Source of the DNA: Bog-793 sp963803025
GTDB taxonomy: Bacteria > Actinomycetota > Acidimicrobiia > Acidimicrobiales > Bog-793
Direction: 5' to 3'
Assembly (NCBI GenBank): GCA_963803025.1
Contig: CAWDKZ010000013.1
Span: 186,001-250,000 of the forward strand
Length of the DNA stretch: 64,000 nt
Part shown: one piece after another, positions 25,940-34,497 of the stretch
Layout of the letters: each line of letters opens with the position of its first letter
Numbering within the stretch: the stretch's first letter is position 1
The notes under the pieces: model-generated
The model's database searches: none
Told to the model about the DNA's origin: nothing
The model's input: only the letters and a program-made list of their open reading frames with translations
Made by a program: the position numbers and the translations under genes

Positions 25940-28900
25940 TCATTTGTTCTGCGGCGCCTTCGGGGACTGGGCGGCGTCTCGGGCAAGTCCCAGCGCCATC
26001 TCGGCGAACCAGAAGCCGGCAGGGGGATCGACCGTGCTCCACAGCGGGTCGAAAAGGCTCCGCGCCGTAACCGAGGTCGGCCATCCAGGCCGTTTGTAAG
26101 CCTCATAGTTCCACGCTCGCGCCCCACCAGCGGAATCGCACTGGCCCGCGGATTCACCGGGGGTCTTTAGCCAGAGGTAGGCATCCACGAGCGGATCGCC
26201 GGTGATCGCCGTCGGGGCGAGCCCAAGGCCCGAGGCGGGTGAATTGCAGAATTCGCCGTTGACAAGAGTGCTGATCACGCTGGCTGGCTGATGGTAGGGC
26301 GCCGCGGCATAGGTTTCCATGTCGTTCATGCCCCGGCCGTTTTCACTCGTGTCAATCACGAAGTGCGTGATTGGCACCGTGGCACCGAGCAATTTCGCGA
26401 AGTCCGTGTTAATCCCCGAGATGTTGAGATCCGCCTTGGTCGTTGACCCGCTCCACACCCCGTACGAATTGAGCCCGACGCCCTTCCAGGCACCAAGCAG
26501 TTTGGCGATCTTTGTCCCGGACGGCCCGCCGTTCCAATACTGGTTCGGGCAGTTGTTGAACTTGCCAGGCTTGACGAACGTGCCATAGGCGATGCAGTCG
26601 GAGACCCAGGTGCCGTAGTCGGTGCTGTTCGTCGTGTACTGGTCACTGGAGATGTTCAAGACGAAGCCCTGGGCGCTCTGCACACCCGCCTGGACGAGCC
26701 TCTCAGCGATTACGCCAACGGATGCCCAGGCGCTGTTGCCCGCATCCAGATAGACGCTCACACGTGGATCAGTCTCAAGGGCGCTTACCGCGAAATTGAT
26801 CTCAGCCAGGCGTTGCGCGTCGGTGAAGGGATAGGTCTTCGAGGTCAGAGGGGCGTGGTACTTCAGGCAGTCAGTGGGCAGGTTGACAAGCGAATCGGGT
26901 TCAAGGATCACGACCGCCTTGCTACTTCCTATCCCCCGGGCAAAGGCGCTGATCCATCTGTTGTAAGCCGACTCATCGGGGCTACCCCCGCCCGAGCAGT
27001 TCCGGCCCGGGATGTTGTCCGTGACGAGCTCGGGCACCGATCGTTGGAGCACCGCTTCGCGTACCGTCCGCCTTGCTTGCGACTGCACCTGCTGGGGAGT
27101 CTGGGTGCTGCCCCGGGACGTCGCGCCGTCGAACCAGACCGCCTGCGGCGTCGCCAGCATCTGTCCCACGAGCCTGGCGTCCTTCAGATCTCCTCGCGAC
27201 TTGAGCCGGGCCTCCTGCTGAACCGCTCCGCTCGCCGGCGTCGGGACGAAGAATCGTGTCCCAACGGCCAGGGTGCGCGCCGAGCTACTGGCCGGGACCA
27301 CCAGGACGGCCGACGTCGCCGGCCTGACTCCCTTCACGGTCACCCCAAGCATCGCCTGGAGCAGGTGCGGGGCCATACCGGCGATTGCGTCCTGACCCAC
27401 CGGGGTGAGACGGAGCCCTACCGTTGCTGCTGATCCCGCGGCGAGCTTGTAAGTCCCGGTCGCAAGGACGATGGTCTTTCGGTAAGTGACGGTCTTTTTG
27501 TCACGCTTGGTCTTGACGGCGATCGACCCAGACAACCGGGCGGTACCTGAACAGGCCGCGTGCGTACAGACGAGATGGACCGCGACCTCAGACCCCTGAA
27601 CGCTCGCCTGCGCCGAGGTGACAGCGACCATCGGCAGCGGCGTCTTCTTCGGCGGCGTCTTCTTCGGCGGCGTCTTCTTCGGCGGCGTCTTCTTCGGCGG
27701 CGTCTTCTTCGGCGGCGTCTTCTTCGGCGGCGTCTTCTTCGGCGGCGTCTTCTTCGGCGGCGTCTTCTTCGGCGGCGTCTTCTTCGGCGGCGTCTTCTTC
27801 GGCGGCGTCTTCTTCGGCGGCGTCTTCTTCGGCGGCGTCTTCTTCGGCGGCGTCTTCTTCGGCGGCTTCTTCTTCGGCGGCATTCCCGTCGGTGGCTTCT
27901 TCGGACTTCCTGAGAAGCCGAAGACCGTCCCGGTTAGCTGTGCGACGGTCGGGCTCGTCGTGTCCGCGAGCGTGACGGTGAGGCACGCCGGGGGACCGGC
28001 GATGAGAGTCGGGCCAGGTGCACCGACGACCGCCTCCCACGCCCCGGCGCCGCCGTCCGCGGACGGGTCGAACCAGCGAAGACCCGTGCCGTTCCCGATG
28101 CTGCAGTCGGAGATCGTGATGCTCTGGTAAGTGCTCGAGGACGCGACTGCGACGTCGAAATACTCCCCCGTGGCGCTGAAGGTCGGGGCCGCCACGGGGT
28201 CCGAGCCGAAGTCGGCGACGGTGATCGCACCAACACCGATCGCGCTCGCGCTCAAGCTGCCGTCGGTCGCCGACGCGTTCGGAAACTCGCTGGTCGATGA
28301 AGCGCTCGCCGAACTCGTCGACCCTGTGGGCGGCACTGGAGGCGTGGTTGTTCCTCCTCCACCACCGCTAGCACCGCCGCCACCAGCGTGCGGGCTGACG
28401 GTGAAGCTGTTTGAAGAACCATCGGCGGCGAGGTATTCGGTTCCGGCGGCGACGTGCGCGGTGAGCGTGCAGGTGCCGACGCCGACGAAGTCGACCGTCA
28501 ACTCATCAGACTCGACCGTGCAGACATCCGTCGTCGACGAGGTGACCGAGGTCGACCCGTCCCCGTCGGTGCTCACCGACGCCGTGAAGCTGCCGCCGTA
28601 GGTGCCGCTGGCGGGGAGGTTGCTGATCGTCGGGGTGGTGGGCGTTGCCTGTCCGACGGTGAAGCTGTTTGAAGAACCATCGGCGGCGAGGTATTCGGTT
28701 CCGGCGGCGACGTGCGCGGTGAGCGTGCAGGTGCCGACGCCGACGAAGTCGACCGTCAACTCATCAGACTCGACCGTGCAGACATCCGTCGTCGACGAGG
28801 TGACCGAGGTCGACCCGTCCCCGTCGGTGCTCACCGACGCCGTGAAGCTGCCGCCGTAGGTGCCGCTGGCGGGGAGGTTGCTGATCGTCGGGGTGGTGGG

Positions 28901-29527
28901 CGTTGCCTGTCCGACGGTGAAGCTGTTTGAAGAACCATCGGCGGCGAGGTATTCGGTTCCGGCGGCGACGTGCGCGGTGAGCGTGCAGGTGCCGACGCCG
29001 ACGAAGTCGACCGTCAACTCATCAGACTCGACCGTGCAGACATCCGTCGTCGACGAGGTGACCGAGGTCGACCCGTCCCCGTCGGTGCTCACCGACGCCG
29101 TGAAGCTGCCGCCGTAGGTGCCGCTGGCGGGGAGGTTGCTGATCGTCGGGGTGGTGGGCGTTGCCTGTCCGACGGTGAAGCTGTTTGAAGAACCATCGGC
29201 GGCGAGGTATTCGGTTCCGGCGGCGACGTGCGCGGTGAGCGTGCAGGTGCCGACGCCGACGAAGTCGACCGTCAACTCATCAGACTCGACCGTGCAGACA
29301 TCCGTCGTCGACGAGGTGACCGAGGTCGACCCGTCCCCGTCGGTGCTCACCGACGCCGTGAAGCTGCCGCCGTAAGTGCCGCTGGCGGGGAGGTTGCTGA
29401 TCGTCGGGGTGGTGGGCGGCAAGTCTTGAGCGATGCTGGTTCCGGCAGGGGTCAGCATTCCACCGACGAGTGCCCCAGCGATGGCCAGTCCCGAAACGAT
29501 TGCGAAGCCGCGACGTCCTCTTAGCAT
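25940..29527 (-). CDS. Secreted multidomain glycoside hydrolase family 6 (cellulase-like) protein
   Basis: A 1195-aa exported protein. After a signal peptide (FAIVSGLAIAGALVGGML) come four identical 86-aa Ig-like repeats (about residues 37-376), a Gly/Ser linker, a beta-rich domain with LRWFDPSADGGAG, a (TPPKK)15 rod (about 549-628), a beta domain, and a GH6-like domain (about 790-1190). GH6 landmarks are VVILEPDSL (E876-D878, catalytic acid Asp), YLDAGNSAW, THFVIDTSENGRG, and CNSP through DAYLWLKTPGES. The usual RDC Asp is Asn843, and the Asp expected in GESDG is Ala1127. GH6 enzymes cleave beta-1,4-glucans; these substitutions make normal activity doubtful. ATG 29527 has AGGTAGG just upstream. 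Confidence 0.85.
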   Translation of the reverse strand: MLRGRRGFAIVSGLAIAGALVGGMLTPAGTSIAQDLPPTTPTISNLPASGTYGGSFTASVSTDGDGSTSVTSSTTDVCTVESDELTVDFVGVGTCTLTAHVAAGTEYLAADGSSNSFTVGQATPTTPTISNLPASGTYGGSFTASVSTDGDGSTSVTSSTTDVCTVESDELTVDFVGVGTCTLTAHVAAGTEYLAADGSSNSFTVGQATPTTPTISNLPASGTYGGSFTASVSTDGDGSTSVTSSTTDVCTVESDELTVDFVGVGTCTLTAHVAAGTEYLAADGSSNSFTVGQATPTTPTISNLPASGTYGGSFTASVSTDGDGSTSVTSSTTDVCTVESDELTVDFVGVGTCTLTAHVAAGTEYLAADGSSNSFTVSPHAGGGGASGGGGGTTTPPVPPTGSTSSASASSTSEFPNASATDGSLSASAIGVGAITVADFGSDPVAAPTFSATGEYFDVAVASSSTYQSITISDCSIGNGTGLRWFDPSADGGAGAWEAVVGAPGPTLIAGPPACLTVTLADTTSPTVAQLTGTVFGFSGSPKKPPTGMPPKKKPPKKTPPKKTPPKKTPPKKTPPKKTPPKKTPPKKTPPKKTPPKKTPPKKTPPKKTPPKKTPPKKTPPKKTPPKKTPLPMVAVTSAQASVQGSEVAVHLVCTHAACSGTARLSGSIAVKTKRDKKTVTYRKTIVLATGTYKLAAGSAATVGLRLTPVGQDAIAGMAPHLLQAMLGVTVKGVRPATSAVLVVPASSSARTLAVGTRFFVPTPASGAVQQEARLKSRGDLKDARLVGQMLATPQAVWFDGATSRGSTQTPQQVQSQARRTVREAVLQRSVPELVTDNIPGRNCSGGGSPDESAYNRWISAFARGIGSSKAVVILEPDSLVNLPTDCLKYHAPLTSKTYPFTDAQRLAEINFAVSALETDPRVSVYLDAGNSAWASVGVIAERLVQAGVQSAQGFVLNISSDQYTTNSTDYGTWVSDCIAYGTFVKPGKFNNCPNQYWNGGPSGTKIAKLLGAWKGVGLNSYGVWSGSTTKADLNISGINTDFAKLLGATVPITHFVIDTSENGRGMNDMETYAAAPYHQPASVISTLVNGEFCNSPASGLGLAPTAITGDPLVDAYLWLKTPGESAGQCDSAGGARAWNYEAYKRPGWPTSVTARSLFDPLWSTVDPPAGFWFAEMALGLARDAAQSPKAPQNK
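27641..27880 (+). repeat. 15-bp tandem repeat encoding (TPPKK)n in the GH6 protein
   Basis: Fifteen perfect copies of a 15-bp unit (CGTCTTCTTCGGCGG on the plus strand) are followed by one variant copy. Read on the minus strand they encode Thr-Pro-Pro-Lys-Lys, a stiff and strongly cationic linker between the N-terminal domains and the catalytic part. Confidence 0.95.
28401..29419 (+). repeat. Four 258-bp direct repeats encoding Ig-like domains
   Basis: Copies start at 28401, 28659, 28917 and 29175 (same 10-mer each time). The units appear identical except for a base near 29374 (GTAAGTG instead of GTAGGTG) and the outer edges. Each encodes an 86-aa module with SGTYGGSFTASVSTDG, DVCTVESDELTVDFVG and AAGTEYLAADGSS. 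Near-zero divergence implies recent expansion or gene conversion. Confidence 0.95.
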
Positions 29528-30360
29528 GCGACCTACCTGGTCGGTCGATAAAGCGCCGGTCCAGAGGGATACCCGAGGTGCGAGCCATGCCCTGACCCTG
29601 AATCGGTTCAGCTCAGTATGCGTCTAGATTCTGCTCGCTGCTGCGTGGAGAGATAAGGGGAGGCGCGTACCGCGCGGGGTCGCCATTCAAACGGCGGCTC
29701 CCTATGCGGAGCCTGCTCTCGATCAAGCACCCCCTCCATCGGGACCCTCATCGATCTGGGGCCCCAGACGCAGAACACAGCGCGCTACTCGCTCCCACCT
29801 GCCGATAAGCCGGATGGGACCGCAAGTGATCAACAAGGGACGCAATCGAGCGCCCCGAGCCGTCCACTGGTCGTGACTCAGAGATGACCCAGGTACCAGT
29901 CATGAGATGTTCGAGAATGAGAAGCAGCACTTGATGATGGGGACAATAGAGATGCGATCGGGGTGCGGGTCATGCGCGACCGAGCGCATACCAGCGGTCG
30001 TTCGTGGTCATTGACGGTCATCAGAGACAAGAAACAAGCACTGAACTGGGTGTAGTCCCGAAGTTGCATGTTGGGCGGTTGGGCGCACCTGCATTCGTGA
30101 TGTGCAGGTCGTGGGTTCGAGGCTCACCTCAGGTTCGAATCCCTCGCGGACGTCCGGTGGCAAGCGACCGGTGCGGTGATGCATCACGTTGCTGTTCTGC
30201 AGCTCCCGTGTTCGGAAGACAACCCGCGACGGTTTCTGCGACCCGTCGTCCTAGTTTTGTCACGTGCAACCTTCCCGGGGTTCTTGCCACGCCGGCGGCG
30301 ATGGACGGAGCCGGGCGTCCCGATCCCGCCCCGCCGGTTGTTCGAGTCATCGGAGTCACG
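29528..30360. other. Gene-poor, AT-richer stretch
   Basis: Apart from the tRNA-like fragment at 30091-30136, I see no plausible gene in these roughly 830 bp. Small frames exist on both strands, but their products lack the codon bias of neighbouring genes. The GH6 promoter should lie near the left end. Confidence 0.4.
30091..30136 (+). other. Degenerate copy of the tRNA-Thr(CGU) 3' half (putative att site)
   Basis: Forty-six bases align with the anticodon arm through acceptor end of the tRNA-Thr gene at 25491-25562 with about eight mismatches; the core GCAGGTCGTGGGTTCGA is identical. The 5' half of a tRNA is not recognisable upstream, so this is not a functional tRNA. It fits the far attachment site of an element integrated at the tRNA 3' end. 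Confidence 0.55.
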
Positions 30361-30873
30361 ATGCGTGATCAACGACCGCCGATGAAGAGATCTTACGGTT
30401 CGATAGCCACCGGAGGCTTGGTGGTCGGCGCTTTGGTAATCGCCGTCGCCGGAGCCCTGATCAGCCCGGTATCCGTCGCGCGCGCCGCTCCAGCCCGCTC
30501 CAGGCCAGCGCCAATCTCGGGACCGGCGAGCAACTCGACGACGTCGATCACGGTCAGCTCAGTGGGTTTGCGGATCAGTCTGAAGGTCTCTCCGGAGCGG
30601 GTGGTGCCTGGAGCCGTCGTCGCGTTCAGATTGCACCTGGCCGCCAGCCACGCTGTCGGCGCTCTGGGCTACCAGCTCAACTTCGGTGACGGCACGAGCC
30701 GTGCGAACCCGATCCCCATGTACTGCCTAGCCGGCGCGGGTGTAGCCGCACACGAAACCTGGCGGTTCAACCACCAGTACCGGAAAGCGGGCGTCTACCA
30801 CGTGTCGGTGGTCGGTTTCGTGAACTGCTCGCCGGCTCGTGCTACCGCGCGGGCCACGATCGCCGTCAACTGA
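30361..30873 (+). CDS. Secreted protein with PKD-like domain
   Basis: A 170-aa exported protein. The N-terminus has a signal peptide (GGLVVGALVIAVAGALI followed by VARAAPA). The mature part looks like one PKD/Ig-type beta sandwich: VVPGAVVAFRLHLAAS, YQLNFGDGTS and an aromatic stretch WRFNHQYRKAGVYHVSVV, which is the classical PKD end. Two Cys residues (YCLAG, NCSPA) could form a disulfide. Start ATG 30361 has CGGAG five bases upstream; ATG 30382 is the alternative. The function is unknown; it lies just beyond the putative island. Confidence 0.65.
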   Translation: MRDQRPPMKRSYGSIATGGLVVGALVIAVAGALISPVSVARAAPARSRPAPISGPASNSTTSITVSSVGLRISLKVSPERVVPGAVVAFRLHLAASHAVGALGYQLNFGDGTSRANPIPMYCLAGAGVAAHETWRFNHQYRKAGVYHVSVVGFVNCSPARATARATIAVN

Positions 30874-31455
30874 CCTCCCGCGGATCGCTCAACGGCGCGG
30901 CGCCAACTGCGCTCCCGCCAAGAAGCGTTCTCGTTGGTCGAATGATCTTGGAAATGCGTTCCCTCCTCGCGGTCAGGGACTTGCCGGTCAATGAACTGCG
31001 CTCAAGACACCGATCGACTTCCGTCAAGCGCCACCGCGGACACTGCGGACCGCTTCGTGCTTGCAGGAAGCCCTGCTTGTGAGCCTCAATCTCGGTTTCT
31101 TGCTGTTGTCGCCCAACGGCGGATCGTCTCGTCGGCGGGAGGACCGCATGGAGGAAGCGAGGTACTTGATGAGGCAAATCACCAAGTACGGGTGCCAGGC
31201 GGGCGTCTCGGGGCGACGTGGACGGCTGGTTCGAAGTTCCACATATTCCGAGTCACGTCGCCGCAGCGTTCGGCGGTACAGCCGACTTCGGACCGCCCGC
31301 CGTTACGGACTTGTGAGTGTTCACCGTCGATCGGCACTGCAGAGTGGCTTGGGCGTGCCGGCCCTGTGAGCCAGATGAGCAGGGGCCCGGCCCGCGAGGG
31401 GTATCTCGTCTCGCTGTCCGCCAAGCTGCACCACGGTCGCGTCCTGTGGTCGGGG
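30874..31455. other. Gene-poor region upstream of the sigma factor gene
   Basis: About 580 bp of AT-richer sequence in which open frames exist but none encodes recognisable or codon-biased protein. It may be decayed DNA next to the island; the sigma factor promoter lies at its right end. Confidence 0.35.
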
Positions 31456-31461
31456 TAGTCT
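31456..31461 (+). promoter_or_regulatory. -10 box (TAGTCT) of the sigR-like gene
   Basis: TAGTCT is followed by six bases and the GTG start at 31468, predicting a leaderless mRNA. No SigR-type GGAAT/GTT pair is evident here, so autoregulation is not supported by this sequence. Confidence 0.4.
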
Positions 31462-31467
31462 CGGAAC

Positions 31468-32040
31468 GTGGCCGATCAGGAGCGCTTCGTCGACGACGCG
31501 ATGGAGTACATGCCGTCGCTGTACACCGCCGCGATGCGGATGACCCGCAATTCCTCAGATGCCGAGGACTTGGTCCAGGAGACCTACCTGAAGGCTTTTC
31601 GCGCCTATGGCGGGTTCCAGGAGGGGACGAACCTCAAGGCGTGGCTCTACCGGATCCTCACGAACACGTTCATCAACACTTACCGGGCGAAGAAACGCCG
31701 GCCCGAGGAGGCCGACGTCGAGGATGTCGAGGACCTCTACCTGTACCACCGACTCGCCGGCCAAGGTGGGTCTGAACTCGGGCGTTCGGCCGAGGAGGAG
31801 GTCCTTTCCCATTTCACCGACGAAGCCGTCAAGGCGGCGATCGAGTCGCTTCCCGAGTCATTCCGCATGACGGTGCTACTTGCGGACGTCGAGGGATTCT
31901 CCTACAAGGAGATCGCCGAAATCATGGACGTACCGGTCGGGACGGTCATGAGTCGTCTCCATCGCGGAAGAGGAGCGCTGCAGAAGGCGTTGCACGATTT
32001 TGGCTTGGAACGCGGTCTCGTCGAGGCGCAGCCGCTATGA
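31468..32040 (+). CDS. ECF RNA polymerase sigma factor, SigR/SigH group
   Basis: A 190-aa group IV sigma factor. Region 2 contains DAEDLVQETYLKAFRAY and region 4 LPESFRMTVLLADVEGFSYKEIAEIMDVPVGTVMSRLHRGR; the latter motif and the 32117-32404 zinc anti-sigma partner place it with SigR/SigH, which direct thiol-oxidative stress genes. It starts at GTG 31468 with a -10 box only six bases away. A downstream gap of 76 bp precedes the anti-sigma gene. Confidence 0.9.
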   Translation: MADQERFVDDAMEYMPSLYTAAMRMTRNSSDAEDLVQETYLKAFRAYGGFQEGTNLKAWLYRILTNTFINTYRAKKRRPEEADVEDVEDLYLYHRLAGQGGSELGRSAEEEVLSHFTDEAVKAAIESLPESFRMTVLLADVEGFSYKEIAEIMDVPVGTVMSRLHRGRGALQKALHDFGLERGLVEAQPL

Positions 32041-32116
32041 CGGTGAATGTGGGAGGTGCACCCGTGTCCAGCATGTTGACCTTGGCACTGGGTCCGATCG
32101 TGGAGGTTGATCTCCG

Positions 32117-32404
32117 ATGACCGAGGAAGGGCGAACGGCCCCCCCCAGTGGTCCATGGGGCGCGATCGACTGCGAGGAGAGTATCCACCACCTGTACCAC
32201 TTCCTCGACGGCGAACTGACCGAGGATCGCCGGCGCGAGCTCCAGGCGCACCTCGACAGCTGTGCTCCGTGCGTTGGGAAGTACGAGTTCGAGGCCGAGC
32301 TCCGCCGTGTCATCGCCGATCGGTGCAAGGACCACGTTCCCGACGAGCTGCGCCGGCGCGTCGCCAACGCCATCAACCACGAGCGGCTGACGAACGAGAG
32401 CTAG
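32117..32404 (+). CDS. Zinc-binding anti-sigma factor, RsrA-like
   Basis: A 95-aa protein of the ZAS family that binds and inhibits its sigma factor in reducing conditions. The zinc ligands are where RsrA has them: Cys19 in AIDCEES, His45, Cys49 and Cys52 in HLDSCAPC. The LYHFLDGELTEDRR helix is typical of the mycothiol-system anti-sigma factors. Oxidation of the Cys pair would release the neighbouring sigma. It is in the same operon as the sigma gene. Confidence 0.9.
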   Translation: MTEEGRTAPPSGPWGAIDCEESIHHLYHFLDGELTEDRRRELQAHLDSCAPCVGKYEFEAELRRVIADRCKDHVPDELRRRVANAINHERLTNES

Positions 32405-32418
32405 GGGTTTCGCGCCCC

Positions 32419-33513
32419 ATGGGCACTGCGGAGGACGCGAGCGGCCCCGAACTGGCGGCCTGGGACGTCGCGTTGCGAATCGGTCGGGAGGCCTCGCGAT
32501 TCGCCACCCCGCTCGACGCGAGGACGCGGCGGCGGCTCGACGTTGACTTCGACGAGGCGACGGCCCGCGCCGAGGAGCTCGTCGAGGCTGCGACCGGCCT
32601 CCGCTCGACGGCCGGGCGGGCTCGCGGGCTCGTCGTCGACCGCGCCGGTTGGGTCGAGGCGAACATCGGATCCCTACGCCGCCTCCTCGCGCCTGCTGGC
32701 CGGGTGCTCGCGCAGTCGGGACCCGCAGGGCGCGGAGTCCTGTCCCCAGCGACCCGGGCAGCAGCGGGCGTCGAGTTCGGCGTGTTGCTTTCCTGGATGT
32801 CCAGCCGGGTGCTCGGCCAGTACGACCTCATGCCGCTCGGCGGGGACGAATCGGGCGGGTTCGTCTACTACGTCGGCCCGAACGTCGTCGCGTTGGAACG
32901 TCTGCACGGTTTCTCACCGCGCGAGTTCCGGCTCTGGATCGCCCTACACGAGGTGACCCATCGTCTCCAGTTCACCGGGGTGCCCTGGATGCGCGAGTAC
33001 TTCCTCGGGATCGTCGAACGGGGCACTTCGTTCGGAGTCCCGGACGTGCGGACAGTTCTCGAGAGCCTGCGTCGCGCCGCAACCGAGGCGTGGGAAGGCC
33101 GCAATCCCCTCGCCGAGGGCGGTGTCGTCGGCCTCATCGCGTCGCCCGACCAACTTGTCACCTTGCGGGAGGCGCAGGCCCTGATGAGCCTGCTCGAGGG
33201 GCACGGTGAGTTCGTCATGTCCCGGGCCGGCGCGGGCGAGGTGACGGGCGCGCCGCGTTTCGCCGCAGTCCTCGCGGCTCGCCGGGCGCGCGCGAAGGGC
33301 CTGGTCAAGCTCGTCCAGCAGGCACTCGGGTTGGAGGCGAAGCTGCGCCAGTACTCCGCCGGGCGGCGTTTCATCGAGGCCGTCGAAGCCGGCGGTGGCG
33401 AGCTGTTCTCGCGGGTGTGGGAGTCGCCCGAGATGCTGCCGACACTCGAGGAGATCGGCGCGCCAGAACGTTGGATCGCCCGGGTGGGCGGTGTCACCGC
33501 TCCGAGCTCGTAG
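32419..33513 (+). CDS. F420-biosynthesis-associated zinc-dependent metalloprotease-like protein (DUF2342)
   Basis: A 364-aa protein of the actinobacterial family usually described as coenzyme F420 biosynthesis associated. It has a zincin-type HEVTH motif (residues 177-181) in FRLWIALHEVTHRLQF, a conserved region around YVGPNVVALER, and the GHGEFVMSRAG segment with a possible third ligand. The start ATG 32419 lies 14 bp after rsrA. Its substrate is unknown; the phylogenetic association with F420 users is family knowledge, and the window also holds a Ddn-like gene fragment. Confidence 0.8.
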   Translation: MGTAEDASGPELAAWDVALRIGREASRFATPLDARTRRRLDVDFDEATARAEELVEAATGLRSTAGRARGLVVDRAGWVEANIGSLRRLLAPAGRVLAQSGPAGRGVLSPATRAAAGVEFGVLLSWMSSRVLGQYDLMPLGGDESGGFVYYVGPNVVALERLHGFSPREFRLWIALHEVTHRLQFTGVPWMREYFLGIVERGTSFGVPDVRTVLESLRRAATEAWEGRNPLAEGGVVGLIASPDQLVTLREAQALMSLLEGHGEFVMSRAGAGEVTGAPRFAAVLAARRARAKGLVKLVQQALGLEAKLRQYSAGRRFIEAVEAGGGELFSRVWESPEMLPTLEEIGAPERWIARVGGVTAPSS

Positions 33514-33522
33514 GAAGAGACG

Positions 33523-34398
33523 TTGCTCTCGCCACTCGCGGCTTCGCTGCTCGGCCGGTGTGTGTTCCCGGCGAAAGGCGAGCCGCTCGCCTGTGCCGTG
33601 TCCGGCGGCGCCGACTCCCTCGCGTTGCTCGCCCTCGCCGTGGCGGCCGGTTGTGAGGCGACCGCTTACCACGTCGACCACGGGATCCGTCCTGGGTCGG
33701 CCGGCGAGGCCGATGTCGTGCGCGCCGGCGCCGAGCGACTCGGCGCGGGATTCATCGGGCTGAGGGTCGAAGTCGCGGCCGGGCCGAACCTCGAGGCGCG
33801 GGCCCGCGCCGCGAGATTCGCCGTTCTTCCCCCGGACGTCGCAACGGGTCACACGGCGGAGGACCAGGCGGAAACGGTGCTGTTGAACCTGCTGCGGGGA
33901 GCCGGGGCGGGCGGTCTGGCAGGCATGCGTGTCGGCCGACGACATCCGATCCTCCGATTGCGGCGCGCGGAAACGGTGCGTCTCGTCGAGTCGCTCGGCC
34001 TCGAGGTCGTCACCGATCCTTCGAACACGGACCCCTTGTTCCGCCGGAACCGCATCCGCAGCGAACTCGTTCCGTTGCTCTCCGACGTGGCGGGCCGGGA
34101 CGTCGTCGCGGTGATCGTGCGTCAGGCCGAGCTCATCGCCGACGATGTCGCGTTGCTCGACGATCTCGCCGCGGGGATCGACGCGTCGAGCGCCGCTGAG
34201 CTCACGAATGCGCCCGTCGCCCTGGCGCGGCGGGCGGTCAGGGCGTGGCTGAAGGACGAGTCGCGTCCGCCGTACCCGCCGGACGCGGCCACCGTCGAAC
34301 GCGTCCTCGCGGTGGCGCGTGGCGAAGCGCTGGCGTGCGAGATTCCCGGCGGGCGCAGACTGCGCCGAAGCCAGGGGCGTCTCGTCCTCGAGGCCTAG
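33523..34398 (+). CDS. tilS: tRNA(Ile)-lysidine synthase TilS
   Basis: It ligates lysine to C34 of tRNA-Ile(CAU), changing its identity from Met to Ile. The ATP PP-loop SGGADS is at residues 27-32; YHVDHGIRP, ATGHTAEDQAETVLLNLLRG and DPSNTD through RNRIRSELVPLL are family motifs. It is 291 aa, the short actinobacterial form without the long C-terminal domains. The TTG start at 33523 has GGAAGAG upstream. It precedes hpt, the common actinobacterial order. Confidence 0.92.
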   Translation: MLSPLAASLLGRCVFPAKGEPLACAVSGGADSLALLALAVAAGCEATAYHVDHGIRPGSAGEADVVRAGAERLGAGFIGLRVEVAAGPNLEARARAARFAVLPPDVATGHTAEDQAETVLLNLLRGAGAGGLAGMRVGRRHPILRLRRAETVRLVESLGLEVVTDPSNTDPLFRRNRIRSELVPLLSDVAGRDVVAVIVRQAELIADDVALLDDLAAGIDASSAAELTNAPVALARRAVRAWLKDESRPPYPPDAATVERVLAVARGEALACEIPGGRRLRRSQGRLVLEA

Positions 34399-34484
34399 CC
34401 GTCGGGCAAGGTTGGTCTCCGCGCCGGCGGCGGAAGGCCGCCTCCGGCGCGACAGGACCATTTCAGCGCGCCATTGGCACCCGG

Positions 34485-34490
34485 TAGGGT
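34485..34490 (+). promoter_or_regulatory. -10 box (TAGGGT) of hpt
   Basis: TAGGGT lies seven bases before GTG 34498, consistent with a leaderless hpt transcript and supporting that start over the upstream TTG 34474. Confidence 0.45.
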
Positions 34491-34497
34491 CATTGAC

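Larger units (their letters stand above)
25563..30136. mobile_element. Putative small genomic island at tRNA-Thr(CGU)
   Basis: The segment begins at the 3' end of tRNA-Thr(CGU) and ends at a degenerate copy of that tRNA's 3' half. It contains an IS481-like transposase remnant and one large secreted GH6-family gene with repeat expansions, and it is AT-richer at its ends than the surrounding housekeeping DNA. This is the usual layout of elements integrated at tRNA 3' ends. No integrase gene is recognisable, so the element is either decayed or not self-mobile. Confidence 0.45.

Noticed and set aside
27641..27880. CRISPR-like array
   Set aside because: The 15-bp units are contiguous with no variable spacers and encode amino acids in frame.
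27618..28130. Plus-strand frame encoding GVFFG repeats (170 aa)
   Set aside because: It is the antisense of the (TPPKK)15 array in the GH6 gene; the minus-strand frame has the signal peptide and GH6 motifs.
28131..29375. Repeated plus-strand frames of 72-98 aa over the 258-bp units
   Set aside because: Mirror-image frames of the four repeats; the minus-strand reading is the continuous secreted protein.
30060..30140. Functional third tRNA-Thr
   Set aside because: Only the 3' half is recognisable; acceptor and D arm do not pair.
30991..31458. 155-aa frame upstream of the sigma factor
   Set aside because: No recognisable domain, poor codon bias, no ribosome-binding site.
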